A DNA stretch of 64,000 bases from CAYPNF01 sp964411985. GTDB taxonomy: Bacteria > Verrucomicrobiota > Verrucomicrobiia > Limisphaerales > J093. Position 1 is the first letter of the stretch. The number at the start of each line of letters is the position of its first letter. Under the pieces are notes generated by a model that did not search any database, was not told where the DNA came from, and saw only the letters and a list, made by a program, of their open reading frames with translations. Positions 1-9,649 of the stretch are shown here, one piece after another. A program made the translations under genes and the position numbers. Where the stretch lies: assembly GCA_964411985.1 (NCBI GenBank), contig CAYPNF010000010.1, positions 124,001 through 188,000 of the forward strand. The letters are read 5' to 3'.

Positions 1-1
1 A

Positions 2-1156
2 TCGCTTGACACGACCTATTCCTTCCCCGACGAAACGTGGCATCATGTTGCGACGATCGCGGATGGAAAGAGCATCAAGAATTACTTTGATGGCAAGTTC
101 ATCAATCAAATAACACAGACGTCAGCCAACTACGGCAGTTCGACCTACAATGTGCACGTCGGCGGCGGTGGCGCCTTCGACGCTACAGGCAACTTCTTCA
201 CCGGTGAGATCGACGAAGTGGCCATCTTCACGAAAGCCATCCCTGCAGATCGCATTGCCGCTCACTACAAGGCGGGCAAAGAAGGCGGGGAACTGCCCAG
301 CGCTTCGGAAGTCGACTACGGGGTCGGTTTGAACTTCGGTGCCGACGAGCCTGAGAGCAAGAACGGCGGCACCCTGCTCGCCGATGCCACTGCTGGTGTT
401 CCGGGCGTCATCCAGGCGAACTGGAACAACCTGACCTTGGCCTCCGGCACCAATGCCTTCATTGTGGCGGACAAACTGGGAACGGCGGTTTCCACTTCCA
501 TGAAAGTCGTTTGGACCTCCCCCAATACCTGGTCCTCCACCGGGCGCGGTGAAGAGAACAACAAACTCGTCGGCAGCGACCTGGCTCTCTTGACCGGCTA
601 TCTGGATACCGGAGCCTCCACCACCACGACGGTGGAAATCAGTAATGTGCCGACGGAACTCACGTCCACGGGTTATGACGTCTATGTCTATGCCCTGGGT
701 GGCGTGGCCGGGCGCGGCGGTGGTTACTCCATCACCGATGCTTCTGGCGCAGCCCTGACCGATTGGGTGCATGCTCAAAGCCCTGCCAACCCGACCAACT
801 ACGTGCAGGTGGTGCCGCAGGCTGGTACCTGGGCAGCTGGCAACTACATGGTGTTCAAGAATCTGAGTGCTTCTAGCATCAAGGTTCTGGGTTCGACTGC
901 AAATGGCCACGGATTCAGCGGGACTCCTCGCGCCGGCATCAACGCTATCCAACTCGTCCCAACCAGTGGCGGCCCCGTCACCGGGCCGAAGATGACGATT
1001 GCGCTGGCCTCGGGCAACGTCACCATCAACTGGGAAGGTTCTGGCACTCTCCAGTCCGCCACGAGTGTGAACGGACCGTGGACCGATATCGGAACTGCGA
1101 AGCCGTACACGACGGCGGCCACGGGCGCGGCGATGTACTATCGCGTCAAGCAGTAA
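2..1156 (+). CDS. LamG-domain secreted protein, 5' end outside window
   Basis: The open frame already runs at base 2, so the start lies upstream of the window. Residues encoded at about 2-270 (DETWHHVATIADGKSIKNYF, GEIDEVAIFTKAI) have the pattern of a LamG/concanavalin-A-like jelly-roll (Laminin_G_3): the WHHVA strand and the final DEVAIF strand. This domain usually binds carbohydrate on secreted proteins. A second all-beta region follows and then a short C-terminal module ending in MYYRVKQ, a type often seen at the ends of large secreted Verrucomicrobia proteins. A strong terminator follows 27 bp after the stop. The exact ligand cannot be told. Confidence is high for a real gene, moderate for the fold. 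Confidence 0.85.
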   Translation, partial: SLDTTYSFPDETWHHVATIADGKSIKNYFDGKFINQITQTSANYGSSTYNVHVGGGGAFDATGNFFTGEIDEVAIFTKAIPADRIAAHYKAGKEGGELPSASEVDYGVGLNFGADEPESKNGGTLLADATAGVPGVIQANWNNLTLASGTNAFIVADKLGTAVSTSMKVVWTSPNTWSSTGRGEENNKLVGSDLALLTGYLDTGASTTTTVEISNVPTELTSTGYDVYVYALGGVAGRGGGYSITDASGAALTDWVHAQSPANPTNYVQVVPQAGTWAAGNYMVFKNLSASSIKVLGSTANGHGFSGTPRAGINAIQLVPTSGGPVTGPKMTIALASGNVTINWEGSGTLQSATSVNGPWTDIGTAKPYTTAATGAAMYYRVKQ

Positions 1157-1183
1157 GCGGCCCCTAAGCCGTAATTGATTCAC

Positions 1184-1213
1184 GAGACCGGGCTTCGGCC
1201 CGGTCTCTTTTTT
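1184..1213 (+). terminator. Rho-independent terminator of the LamG gene
   Basis: A perfect 10-bp GC-rich stem (1184-1193 with 1198-1207) closes a TTCG tetraloop and is followed by six T residues (1208-1213). It lies just after the LamG stop at 1156 and before the convergent gene ending at 1248, so it probably stops transcription from the plus strand. Confidence 0.93.
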
Positions 1214-1247
1214 GCCAGCGAACAAGCGCGCAAGGGACGAATGCCGC

Positions 1248-4200
1248 TCACCGCAACGTCTTCCGCTCACCGTTGCTGGCAGGCTGGAGTGAGCCGTCCA
1301 CGCGGATCAGGACTTCCCCTGCTTCCGCCGGTATCGGCGTTGCTGTTTCCCGTCCTCCTGGCCAGCGTATGTGCAACTTTGCAGCACCATCAGCACGAGC
1401 AAACACCTGTGTCGCCGCATTCTGCGACCAGTAACCAGATCCCTTCTGGATCTCCCTTGCCGGGCTGAGGCGTCCGCCTGACTCGACGCGAAGAATCGCG
1501 CCGACGGCATCGGGGTTGGTTGGTGGTCCTAACAGTCGCACGCGGATACCAGGTCGCGCGCCTAGGTTTCGATACAGTCTGGTCGGGGCGGCGTTCTGCG
1601 CGACCACCAGGTCGAGGCGTCCGTCGTGATTGTAATCCGCGGCCGCAGCCCCCCGTTGTTCGCCGTGGATTGTGAGTCCCGATTCCTGGCCAGGGATCGC
1701 CCGGAGCCGTCCTTCAGCCGCTCCGCACAAGAGCAATCCTCGACCGGCGTCGAGCCGGAACATCTCCCACGGCAACGCGAAGAAGTTCTGGCTGAGGAAA
1801 AGGTCCTCAAAGCCGTCCCCGTTGAAGTCGGCCACCGTGACTCCAAATGCGGGAGCCCATTGAGCTTCACGGGGTAACTCTACCGCCTCGAAGTGGTCCC
1901 CACGGTTGAAGAAAGCTAAGGAAGCTAGGATCCGGGCTTCGACCTTTCTCGCCGGACGCGGCAACGCTCTTAGGACTTCATCGATCGACGCTTCGGCAAA
2001 CGACTTGAAGGTGGGGAAACGATCCTGCAAGACTGGCAAGCCCGCAGCTACTTGCTCCAGACGGTGTCGTGGTGAAACCACCTGCCTGATCGGATCGAAT
2101 TCCGTCTCCAACAAATCGATCGAGCCTCGGTCCAGAAAATCCTCATAGTACAGCGCGAGCGGATGTTTCCAGGTGGCCTGATACGGCGTGTTCAGACCCC
2201 AGTTGGCCGCCACGATGTCCATGCGTCCGTCGCCATCGAGGTCGCCTGTTGCGATCCCGTTCCACCAACCCGTGAATTGACTGAGGATCATCGGTTGGGG
2301 GACACCGGAGCCGGGAAAGTCAATCCTCGGATCCCACTCGGTGAGTCGGCCCGCCTGGTTACGGAAGATTCGCGGCGCCCCCCATTCGCAGGCGAGCACC
2401 AACTCCGGAAGCCCGTCTCCCGTCAGATCGCTGAACAGGGCCCCACTCACAAGCCCAACTGACTCGAAGCGTTGCCACGGAACGAATCGACCGTCCAAAT
2501 GGCGAAAGAGCAAGGAGGTTGCCGGCTCCGGGTACCGCCCCCCCACAACCCGTCCCCCGACAAACAGATCCAATTCACCGTCACCGTCCACGTCCGCCAG
2601 CGCTAGCGGGCCTAAGCTGGCCGGCAGGCCGGGCATCGCCCGCACCGAGGCCTGCTGGTGCAAGTCCATGATCTGCACGCAGCCGAGGTTCGTTTGGCCT
2701 TCCTCGTAGCTGGCGAGTCCGATCAACATGGTGGACCCGACCGTCAGCACTGCCGTCTGATCCTGAGGCGCGGGGACCATGAGCAAAGGATCCGGGACAC
2801 GATTGAGGCTGCCGTGGCCATCGTTTTGAGCCACGAAGAGCTGGCCACCCCGCCCACTACCCAGCACCAGGTCTTCCCAGCCATCGCCATTCAAATCGCA
2901 CCACGCCACGCCGGGCCCAAGTTGGCTCAGCCTCCGCGGTAAGAGAGTCTGAAGAGCGAAGTCGTCGTAGGAATTCTCTTGGTGCTGGTGCTGGATCATG
3001 TCGGTGGCATCGCTGAAGAGGGGCAAAGGAAGGGCCGGATTGATCGAGTGCTCCGAGGCCGGTGGTTTTGCTGTGGATTCGTCGATCTCGTAGAGCCGGT
3101 TCGCCGCAACGGCCCCCATTCGGCTGCGTCGGCCGCTTCGCCACTGGACCTCGATCGTCATGTTGGCCTGGACGGCCCCACTGGCAAAAACGAGCAACGG
3201 GTCGCTCCCGGATAAATACCTTCCGCCACAGACGACTTCTTGACTCTGACGGGGCACCGCACCGTCTAGGAGCACAATCTGAGCCCCGATCCCCTGCGTG
3301 TTGGGCGGCTGGCCTTTCAAGCGGACGGCCACCCGGGGCGCGCTGCCGTCGTTGCGGTACAGCCCACAAGCCCCGTTCAAGTTGTTGACGACGAAGTCCA
3401 GGTCGCCATCTCCATCCAGATCGCCGCACGCGATGCCCTGATGAACGCCCAAGGCGCCGGTGCCCCACCGCTCGGTAACCTCCTCGAACCGCAGGTTACC
3501 CAGATTGCGAAACGTAACAATGGGTAGTTCAAGTCCGGGGTACATCAGACCATGCTCCAACATCTGCCGAGTGAACGCTTGTTGACGAGCCTCGCGATCC
3601 ATGTCCTTAGGCCATGGATGTTGGAGAGCGGCGATTTTGCGTGTGGCGTCGAGGTCCTGAACATCGCGTCGGTGCCCGGCTGGAATCAGCAAGTCTTCGT
3701 AGCCGTCAAGATCCACGTCCAGGAACATCGGTTGCCAGGACCAGCCCGACGCAGCAAGCCCTGCGAAATCCGCGATCTCCGCAAACGTACCGTCACCACG
3801 GTTGAGATAGAAGGCGTTGCGCATCGACTGCGGGCGGTTGTTGATCTCGCCTGGAAAGGAGGGCATCTGAGTCTTTGCAGCAGACTGGCGCCGCCGCATC
3901 CGTGGATCTTGGCTCAGCATGTCCAAAACGAGAAAGTCCATGCGCCCGTCGCGGTCCACGTCGGCGAAGTCGACCCCCATGGAGTTCTCGGGGATATGCC
4001 TTATGGCGGTGGCGTCGATCGCCCGGAACCGGCCCTTTCCCTGGTTGAGATAGATTCGGTCAGGTGTCCAATAGTCGTTGCAGACGTACAAATCCGGCAG
4101 CCCGTCGCCGTTCAAGTCCCGGAAGGTTGCCGTCAATCCCCAGTCCCTAGGCGGGGTCAAGAGGGGTTGACCTGCCTCGTCCAGAAAACTGCCAGATGTC

Positions 4201-5051
4201 CAAGGGACCTCGCGAAAGACGCCTTTCCCATCGTTCAAATAGTACACGTCCGGTTCACCGTGCTCGAACAAGCCCCGTGACGTTAGGAAGAGGCGATCCT
4301 TGAATTTCGGATCGAGAACCGTGCGGCCGCCCACCATCTGAATCTCCACCAGACTGCTGTCGCGGATGTCGTCCGCGCGGTAGGTAGTCACGTAGAGGTC
4401 AAGCGAACCATCCCCATCCACGTCCGCCAGAGCCAGGGTGGTCGCCGCCGCTTTCGATGCAAGGCCGCTTTCCCGGGTGACTGAAGTGAATCCTCCGTGT
4501 CCATCGTTGCGATAGGCCAACACGCCGTTCGCCAAGGTTGAAATCAGCACATCCGGCCAGCGGTCCCCATCGAGATCTGCGAATGTGGCGCCGCGTGAAG
4601 GTGGATGGTTCCCCTTCAACCCAGCGCGGGTGGTAATATCCTGAAACTGCCAGTTCCCTAGGTTTCGGTAGAGCCGATTCTCTCCTTCCAGACTGCACAG
4701 AAACAGGTCGGGACGGCTATCCCCGTCAAAGTCGCCAACCGTAACGCCTGAGCCATTTTCGAGTATCCGGTTTGCCGCGCTGGCCAGGTCATCCACTCGG
4801 TTGGTGAAGGAGACCCCTGTTTGGCTGGGCTCCAGGAGAGTGAATCCGGGTCTCCTTGGCGCAGCCACCGTCAGCTCACGCCAACGCCCTCCTTCCTCAT
4901 CGTGCCAGGCAGCGGCAGTTCCCTTTCCTGCACAAAGAAATAGACAGCCAGCGAACTCAATCACCAGTTCGACGACAGTGCGGCATCGCCACGCTTTGCC
5001 GCCTGCTTTGGCGAGAAGACGGAACATCCGACGGGTATCAACCACTTTCAT
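1248..5051 (-). CDS. Large CRTAC1-like FG-GAP/VCBS repeat protein with two ASPIC/UnbV domains
   Basis: A 1267-residue protein made of many FG-GAP/VCBS beta-propeller blades with calcium-binding DxDxDG loops (GDFDGDSRPDLFL, ADVDGDGSLDLYV, DLNGDGLPDLYV). Two ASPIC/UnbV domains are visible, one in the middle (about 570-690, VAVRLKGQPPNTQGIGA) and one at the C-terminus (about 1160-1250, IRVRLLGPPTNPDAVGA), so the protein looks like a tandem duplication of a CRTAC1-type unit. Such proteins are exported and thought to mediate surface binding. The N-terminus has a hydrophobic stretch (VVELVIEFAGCLFLCAG) that could serve in export. Its ATG overlaps the stop of the upstream oxidoreductase by 4 bp (ATGA), so the two are translationally coupled. 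Substrate unknown. Confidence 0.9.
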   Translation of the reverse strand: MKVVDTRRMFRLLAKAGGKAWRCRTVVELVIEFAGCLFLCAGKGTAAAWHDEEGGRWRELTVAAPRRPGFTLLEPSQTGVSFTNRVDDLASAANRILENGSGVTVGDFDGDSRPDLFLCSLEGENRLYRNLGNWQFQDITTRAGLKGNHPPSRGATFADLDGDRWPDVLISTLANGVLAYRNDGHGGFTSVTRESGLASKAAATTLALADVDGDGSLDLYVTTYRADDIRDSSLVEIQMVGGRTVLDPKFKDRLFLTSRGLFEHGEPDVYYLNDGKGVFREVPWTSGSFLDEAGQPLLTPPRDWGLTATFRDLNGDGLPDLYVCNDYWTPDRIYLNQGKGRFRAIDATAIRHIPENSMGVDFADVDRDGRMDFLVLDMLSQDPRMRRRQSAAKTQMPSFPGEINNRPQSMRNAFYLNRGDGTFAEIADFAGLAASGWSWQPMFLDVDLDGYEDLLIPAGHRRDVQDLDATRKIAALQHPWPKDMDREARQQAFTRQMLEHGLMYPGLELPIVTFRNLGNLRFEEVTERWGTGALGVHQGIACGDLDGDGDLDFVVNNLNGACGLYRNDGSAPRVAVRLKGQPPNTQGIGAQIVLLDGAVPRQSQEVVCGGRYLSGSDPLLVFASGAVQANMTIEVQWRSGRRSRMGAVAANRLYEIDESTAKPPASEHSINPALPLPLFSDATDMIQHQHQENSYDDFALQTLLPRRLSQLGPGVAWCDLNGDGWEDLVLGSGRGGQLFVAQNDGHGSLNRVPDPLLMVPAPQDQTAVLTVGSTMLIGLASYEEGQTNLGCVQIMDLHQQASVRAMPGLPASLGPLALADVDGDGELDLFVGGRVVGGRYPEPATSLLFRHLDGRFVPWQRFESVGLVSGALFSDLTGDGLPELVLACEWGAPRIFRNQAGRLTEWDPRIDFPGSGVPQPMILSQFTGWWNGIATGDLDGDGRMDIVAANWGLNTPYQATWKHPLALYYEDFLDRGSIDLLETEFDPIRQVVSPRHRLEQVAAGLPVLQDRFPTFKSFAEASIDEVLRALPRPARKVEARILASLAFFNRGDHFEAVELPREAQWAPAFGVTVADFNGDGFEDLFLSQNFFALPWEMFRLDAGRGLLLCGAAEGRLRAIPGQESGLTIHGEQRGAAAADYNHDGRLDLVVAQNAAPTRLYRNLGARPGIRVRLLGPPTNPDAVGAILRVESGGRLSPAREIQKGSGYWSQNAATQVFARADGAAKLHIRWPGGRETATPIPAEAGEVLIRVDGSLQPASNGERKTLR

Positions 5052-6172
5052 CGCTTCTCATTTACCTTGAAATCAACTCGCTTTCCCGTCCGCGCAGATT
5101 GGTGTGCGGCATCCAGGATTTCCACTACGGTCATGTTCACCGACAAGGACGATAGTCCTGTGGGGCGGATTTCCTTCCGGACTACCGCCGCAAGATAGGA
5201 AACGGAATCGGCGTCAGGACCGTTGAGTACGGGCGGCGTGATTTCCGTCTCCTTGCTTTGCTCGTTGGGGCGCACGCGGAGTTGGTTTGCGTTTGGCACC
5301 AGTACATAACCGTTGCGTCCGTAAATCTCCATGTCTTTGCGATTGTATGGCCAGTTCCAGGACGCCTGCAGAATCGCCTGCGCCTTCGGATAGGTGATCA
5401 CGATCGTCGCGTCGTCTTCTACCTTGGGATACACGTCCGGTTTGAGATGCTGCGTTACCGCCATTACGGACACGGGCCGCTGGCCATCCAGCAGCCACGT
5501 CGCCAGGTCTGCGCCATAGCAGCCAAAATCATTCAGCGCGCCGCCGCCGTTCAACACCGGATCGGTCAACCATTCGAGGAAGTACTTCGAGCAACCGATC
5601 TCTTTTGGCCCGCGATGGCCATCGTGCACGACGATGCGCCAAATCTCCCCAATCTCGTTCCGCTCATGCACCCTTTGATATGCCTCATGATTGCTCGCAT
5701 ACCAGGTCGTCTCGTAGTTTACGAACACCTGGATGTTCCCCCGTTTGGCGGCTGCTTCCATCGCCAGGGCATGCTCCATGTTCACCGCGAGCGGTTTCTC
5801 CATCATCACGTCCACCCGCTCCGTTGCACAACGCTCCACCACCTCGCGATGCTCGAAGGTACTGCCGAAAGCGGCCACCGCCTGAACCTTCGTATGCGCG
5901 AACAGCTCGTCCAGACTGCCGAAGAACAAATTGGAGCTGAGGTTAAAACGCTGCGAAAAGATCTCGATCAACGCACGATTGGTTTCCACCACCCCAACCA
6001 ATTCCACCTCGGTGCGTCCGCGCAATTGCGGAAAGAAACCATACGCGTGATCGTGACTGAGACCCGCCACGGCCAGCCGAACCGGCGACTGGTTGCCCTG
6101 CCCGTTGACCAGGAACGCGGCGACGAAAAGGAATCCAAACACGGCATAGCGAATCATGTTCATGAGGACCAT
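5048..6172 (-). CDS. Exported Gfo/Idh/MocA-family oxidoreductase
   Basis: A 374-residue protein. Residues 1-24 form a signal peptide (FGFLFVAAFLVNG). The N-terminal Rossmann domain begins VRLAVAGLSHDHAYG and contains the family EKP motif (VMMEKPLAVNMEHAL), whose lysine contacts the nicotinamide cofactor. The C-terminal alpha/beta domain carries GGGALNDFGCYGADLATWLL. The family oxidises or reduces sugars and other hydroxy compounds with NAD(P). Export of these enzymes, usually by Tat, is common in Planctomycetes and Verrucomicrobia; no clear twin-arginine is seen here. It is co-transcribed with the UnbV protein just downstream (4-bp overlap). Substrate cannot be assigned. Confidence 0.9.
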   Translation of the reverse strand: MVLMNMIRYAVFGFLFVAAFLVNGQGNQSPVRLAVAGLSHDHAYGFFPQLRGRTEVELVGVVETNRALIEIFSQRFNLSSNLFFGSLDELFAHTKVQAVAAFGSTFEHREVVERCATERVDVMMEKPLAVNMEHALAMEAAAKRGNIQVFVNYETTWYASNHEAYQRVHERNEIGEIWRIVVHDGHRGPKEIGCSKYFLEWLTDPVLNGGGALNDFGCYGADLATWLLDGQRPVSVMAVTQHLKPDVYPKVEDDATIVITYPKAQAILQASWNWPYNRKDMEIYGRNGYVLVPNANQLRVRPNEQSKETEITPPVLNGPDADSVSYLAAVVRKEIRPTGLSSLSVNMTVVEILDAAHQSARTGKRVDFKVNEKR

Positions 6173-6243
6173 GAAACTAAGCTTCCACGTCCCTTGGTCA
6201 ACGCCAATGAGTTCTTCATTCCTCGCGAACGTGGGAGGGCGAG

Positions 6244-6383
6244 GGTAGCCGCGTTCGGAAGAACGCGCAGGTTTCGCCTTCTTCCGAAGGCGAGTACGGG
6301 TAAGGCGAGGGAAGGGGATTTTAGCGCCGCCTTCCGGCGACGGCTACGGGAGAGGGGGTAGCCGCGTTCGGGAGAACGCGCAG
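6244..6383. repeat. Palindromic intergenic repeat cluster (REP-like)
   Basis: The gap between two minus-strand genes holds a string of short hairpins. A 27-bp unit is present twice with one difference (6244-6270 and 6357-6383). Each copy contains the palindrome GCGTTC..GAACGC. Between them lie CGCCTTC..GAAGGCG and GCGCCGCCTTCCGGCG. Runs of this kind resemble REP/BIME elements and could also weaken transcription read-through from the lyase gene upstream. No open frame is supported here. Confidence 0.7.
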
Positions 6384-6384
6384 T

Positions 6385-8304
6385 CTACTTCCAGCCCGAC
6401 ATCGGGCCGGCGGCACGGGCGTGTTCTTTCAGGAAGGTATCCGGGCTTAGGACAGCTCCCCTTTTTCCAGGGAGCAGCACCACCGTGAGGCGCAGATCGC
6501 GCGTTTCGGGCAGATGGATGGCCAGTTTGCGCACGCTGCTGTTGGCTGCTTGTTTAGGAGGTTGGGGACACTCAGGCAAGGGGACGGCTTCCCGCACCGA
6601 GAACCGTGCTTGGTCCGGCGACAGGATCCGTGCAACGAGTTGCTCGCCTTTCTGCTCCAGAACCGCTTCCCGACCCTCCTTCGCCAGCACGACGGAGGCT
6701 GGCGTGTGGAGAAACCACCACAAGTCGGCGGGATTCTGGCTGCGAACATCATCCTGCACCACCGTAAAACCCTCTTTGCTGAGCAGCACGCCGCGGTGAA
6801 CCTTTTGCGCATGCTTGGCGTAGGCCGCGGTGAGATCCGCGATCGCGTACATGAGCTCGCCGTTCTGGCCACACTCGCCGATGGTGGTTGCAGCTCGCGG
6901 ATCCTGATCGGGTTCCTTCCCAGGATTCAGGACCAACGTGTTGTGTCCTTCTGCCCGCAACCGATAGTAATTCCAGCGTTCCTTCCCAAAGTAAGCGGGC
7001 AGGTTGTAGTCGTCCGCACCCAAATCGACCGCCCAGCGCACACCCTTGGCGTCGAACACGAAGGTTCCGAGGTCCAGGTTGCTATGGTTGACCTTGTTGT
7101 CGCCGGCTTTGAAGCCCAGGAAGGAAGCTCGGGGATCATCCCAGCCGGTGCGGAAGGTGGCGACCTCCGCGTTCCGAAAGTGCCGAAACAACGGCAATGC
7201 CTGAGCTTCGGTCTCCACCGCACCGATACCTCGCCACACGAGATCCATAGGAGCGGGGCGGGCCTGTTTCAGCTCGTAGCTTGCGTAGGCCGGCTTCTGG
7301 AATTCACGGGCCATCCAGAACATTTCCGGAGCCCTCGGGGTGCTGTCCGAGCCATCGGCGTAGTTGAACGTTTTGCCCAGTGGACCCAGGATGTAGATGG
7401 GAAACAAGCCGTTGTCGGCGAAGCCGGGGATTCTGCTTAACCCTTGGTCGCTGCCTAACGCAGTTTTGAGGGCGGCCAGGATTACCACGTTGTAGGAGGT
7501 TGCGTAGTTCCAGTAACCGGGTCCCTCGGCCCATGCGCCATCCGGCCCGTACTCCGCCATGGCCAGGGGCAGGGAGCGGACTACGTTGTCTATGATCTCA
7601 CCGCAGAGAGCTGGTTCCTCGTCGGCGATCGCCAGGGCTCCCATGCCGATGCCGCCGTTGCAGACCTGGTTCCAGTTGTGACGGGATTTCACCCACCAAC
7701 CGAAGGTAGTTTCTCCTCGATACGACCTCAGCGCGGGCTCGAGCCCCTTCTGGATCAAGGCCGTCCGGATCCGGGTCCTTTGCTCCGACGTCCACTGGTC
7801 ATACGTCCAGTCGTAGGCGATGGCGAACGCGTGTGACATTTCGGCGGTGTCGAGAAAGTGCCGGGGATTCCAATCCTGAAAAGCGGCTACTGCATCCAGT
7901 TCTTTCCAGAGTCGGTCCACGAAAGCTCGATTCCCATCGAGTCGGAACAGCAAACTCAGAGTGTAGACCCTATCCAGCACCTTTCGGCTGGTGCTGAGCA
8001 AGCGCAGCCCATCGGGGATCTCATAGCTGGCAACGGGCTGGTCAAGGATCCTACGTGCGTCCTTTTCCAACTTCTCCTTCCAGCCGCGCAGCTGGGGATC
8101 CCCACCCACTTTCTTGGCGAGCGCAGCAAAATCTTCCTGAGTCGCCAGCAAGCGCGGGTGCGTGGACCGCAGGGTGCCGAGAAGGTTCGTGGCCGGGTAG
8201 ACGGTTGTGGCACCAGGCTCCTTGGGTTCTTCCGCTCCAGCCAAGGAGGCCAGGAAACTCGCCGCCAAGAGCAGACTCATCACACGACTCGAGCATCGAT
8301 TCAT
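6385..8304 (-). CDS. Heparinase II/III-family polysaccharide lyase
   Basis: A 639-residue secreted protein with a signal peptide (residues 1-24, LLLAASFLASLAGA). An N-terminal alpha/alpha-toroid region (about 45-350) contains HPRLLATQEDF, SHAFAIAYDW and SRHNWNQVCNGG; the NWNQVCN segment is typical of this fold. A C-terminal beta-sandwich (about 370-600) contains NKVNHSNLDLGTFVFDAKG, the signature of Hepar_II_III domains. These enzymes beta-eliminate uronate-containing glycans such as heparin, alginate or related polymers; which one cannot be told. It stands alone, 28 bp downstream of an ABC permease gene on the same strand. Confidence 0.88.
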   Translation of the reverse strand: MNRCSSRVMSLLLAASFLASLAGAEEPKEPGATTVYPATNLLGTLRSTHPRLLATQEDFAALAKKVGGDPQLRGWKEKLEKDARRILDQPVASYEIPDGLRLLSTSRKVLDRVYTLSLLFRLDGNRAFVDRLWKELDAVAAFQDWNPRHFLDTAEMSHAFAIAYDWTYDQWTSEQRTRIRTALIQKGLEPALRSYRGETTFGWWVKSRHNWNQVCNGGIGMGALAIADEEPALCGEIIDNVVRSLPLAMAEYGPDGAWAEGPGYWNYATSYNVVILAALKTALGSDQGLSRIPGFADNGLFPIYILGPLGKTFNYADGSDSTPRAPEMFWMAREFQKPAYASYELKQARPAPMDLVWRGIGAVETEAQALPLFRHFRNAEVATFRTGWDDPRASFLGFKAGDNKVNHSNLDLGTFVFDAKGVRWAVDLGADDYNLPAYFGKERWNYYRLRAEGHNTLVLNPGKEPDQDPRAATTIGECGQNGELMYAIADLTAAYAKHAQKVHRGVLLSKEGFTVVQDDVRSQNPADLWWFLHTPASVVLAKEGREAVLEQKGEQLVARILSPDQARFSVREAVPLPECPQPPKQAANSSVRKLAIHLPETRDLRLTVVLLPGKRGAVLSPDTFLKEHARAAGPMSGWK

Positions 8305-8332
8305 AAAAAGACTTTCTTGAGGGACGCCATGG

Positions 8333-9649
8333 TTAACTTCGGAATCCCCAACGGAGGATCTCAGAAAACGAAGGTAGTTTGCCTTGTGTCAGCAAGCTGA
8401 AACGAAAGACCCGGCCGCCGACCCAAACGGAGAACACCGCCAGTCCAATCATTCCCGTCAGGCTGACCAGAAGTTGCCACAGCGGGACCCCGGCGGAGGT
8501 GCATTGCCGCAGAATCATGACCATGGGGCTCACGGGAGGAATCAAAGAAAGGGTGACCGCCAGCGGGCTATGAGGCTGCTGCATGAGCGGCACGATCAGA
8601 AACATCGGGATCATCATCGGCAACATAGCGGGCATGGTAAGGGACTGGGCCTGCTTTGGATCTCCCGCCAGGGAGCCCAGCGTGGCAAAGATGGCGCCAT
8701 TCGTGACCACGGAAAGGACCAGGAAGATGACGAACCAGGGCAGGACTTTCACCGGCAAGAAGTCCGCGAACCCCATGGAGAGAACCGAGGCGATCCCGGC
8801 CCCAAAGTACACGGCGGAGGCAGTCATGGACACGCCGATACCGCCCAGCAACTTGCCCGCCATGAAAAGGAACGGGTCGACGCAGCTAATCACCACCTCG
8901 GCGATTCGCTGGTTTTTCTCCTCCATGACACTCTGCAAGAGCGGCGAGGCTCCCATGAGGATCAGCATGAACATCATGATTTCCATCACCATCGGCACCC
9001 CGACCGTCTTCGCCTCATTGGTTTTTACCGCTGGTTTGATTTGGCCGGTCGCTTTGTCTTTCGAAACGAGGTCCATCGCCTCCGTTCCCACCCAGATGAA
9101 CAAGTCGCGTGCGGCGTCCTCGGGAATCCCCGCCTTAGTCACACGCAGATGACGCAAATGCTCGTTGATCTCCTGTTCCAGCCACCGCCTGCCTTCGTCG
9201 AAGGGCGTGCTCTCCGCATAGTATCGGATGGTGGACTTGGCTTCTCCGTCCCTCTTGGTCAGGATGCCCCCTCCAATTTCCAGGAAGGCATGAAGTTGCT
9301 TTTGTCGGATCCGACTCGAGAGCTCCAGCCTCTGTGGATTGGCATCCCCGGCGGCGGGGGGCACGAACTCAAGTAGATAGGCTGGTTGTACCTTCTTGCC
9401 TGTCTTCGGGTTGACCACGTCCTTTTCATTCCTCCGCTGGGCTGCCTTGGTCAGCACCTCCTGGAAGAGTTCCGACCGATCCACGATGGCGATTCGCTTG
9501 TCGACGACGTCTTTCTTCTTCTCCGCCACCCAGACGCCGATGAGCCCGCTGGACATCAGAATGGGAACCAGAATCAACCCGAGCAGGAAACCCTTGCTGC
9601 GCACGGTGGTGAGGTACTCGCGTTTGGCGATGATCAGGGCTTTACGCAC
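8333..9649 (-). CDS. ABC-2 type transporter permease, NatB-like
   Basis: A 438-residue membrane protein. One N-terminal transmembrane helix (KGFLLGLILVPILMSSGLIG) is followed by a large extracytoplasmic region (about 45-215) and then a cluster of five or so helices (from MVMEIMMFMLILMGA onward). This is the layout of NatB/YhaP-type permeases that work with NatA-type ATPases to export sodium, peptides or drugs. Its start lies inside the end of the ATPase gene (8-bp overlap), so both belong to one operon. The transported substrate is unknown. Confidence 0.9.
   Translation of the reverse strand: MRKALIIAKREYLTTVRSKGFLLGLILVPILMSSGLIGVWVAEKKKDVVDKRIAIVDRSELFQEVLTKAAQRRNEKDVVNPKTGKKVQPAYLLEFVPPAAGDANPQRLELSSRIRQKQLHAFLEIGGGILTKRDGEAKSTIRYYAESTPFDEGRRWLEQEINEHLRHLRVTKAGIPEDAARDLFIWVGTEAMDLVSKDKATGQIKPAVKTNEAKTVGVPMVMEIMMFMLILMGASPLLQSVMEEKNQRIAEVVISCVDPFLFMAGKLLGGIGVSMTASAVYFGAGIASVLSMGFADFLPVKVLPWFVIFLVLSVVTNGAIFATLGSLAGDPKQAQSLTMPAMLPMMIPMFLIVPLMQQPHSPLAVTLSLIPPVSPMVMILRQCTSAGVPLWQLLVSLTGMIGLAVFSVWVGGRVFRFSLLTQGKLPSFSEILRWGFRS

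Noticed and set aside
122..1270. A 382-residue minus-strand frame across the LamG gene
   Set aside because: Opposite strand of a well-supported gene with domain motifs; it also crosses the terminator at 1184-1213. GC-rich DNA gives such shadows.
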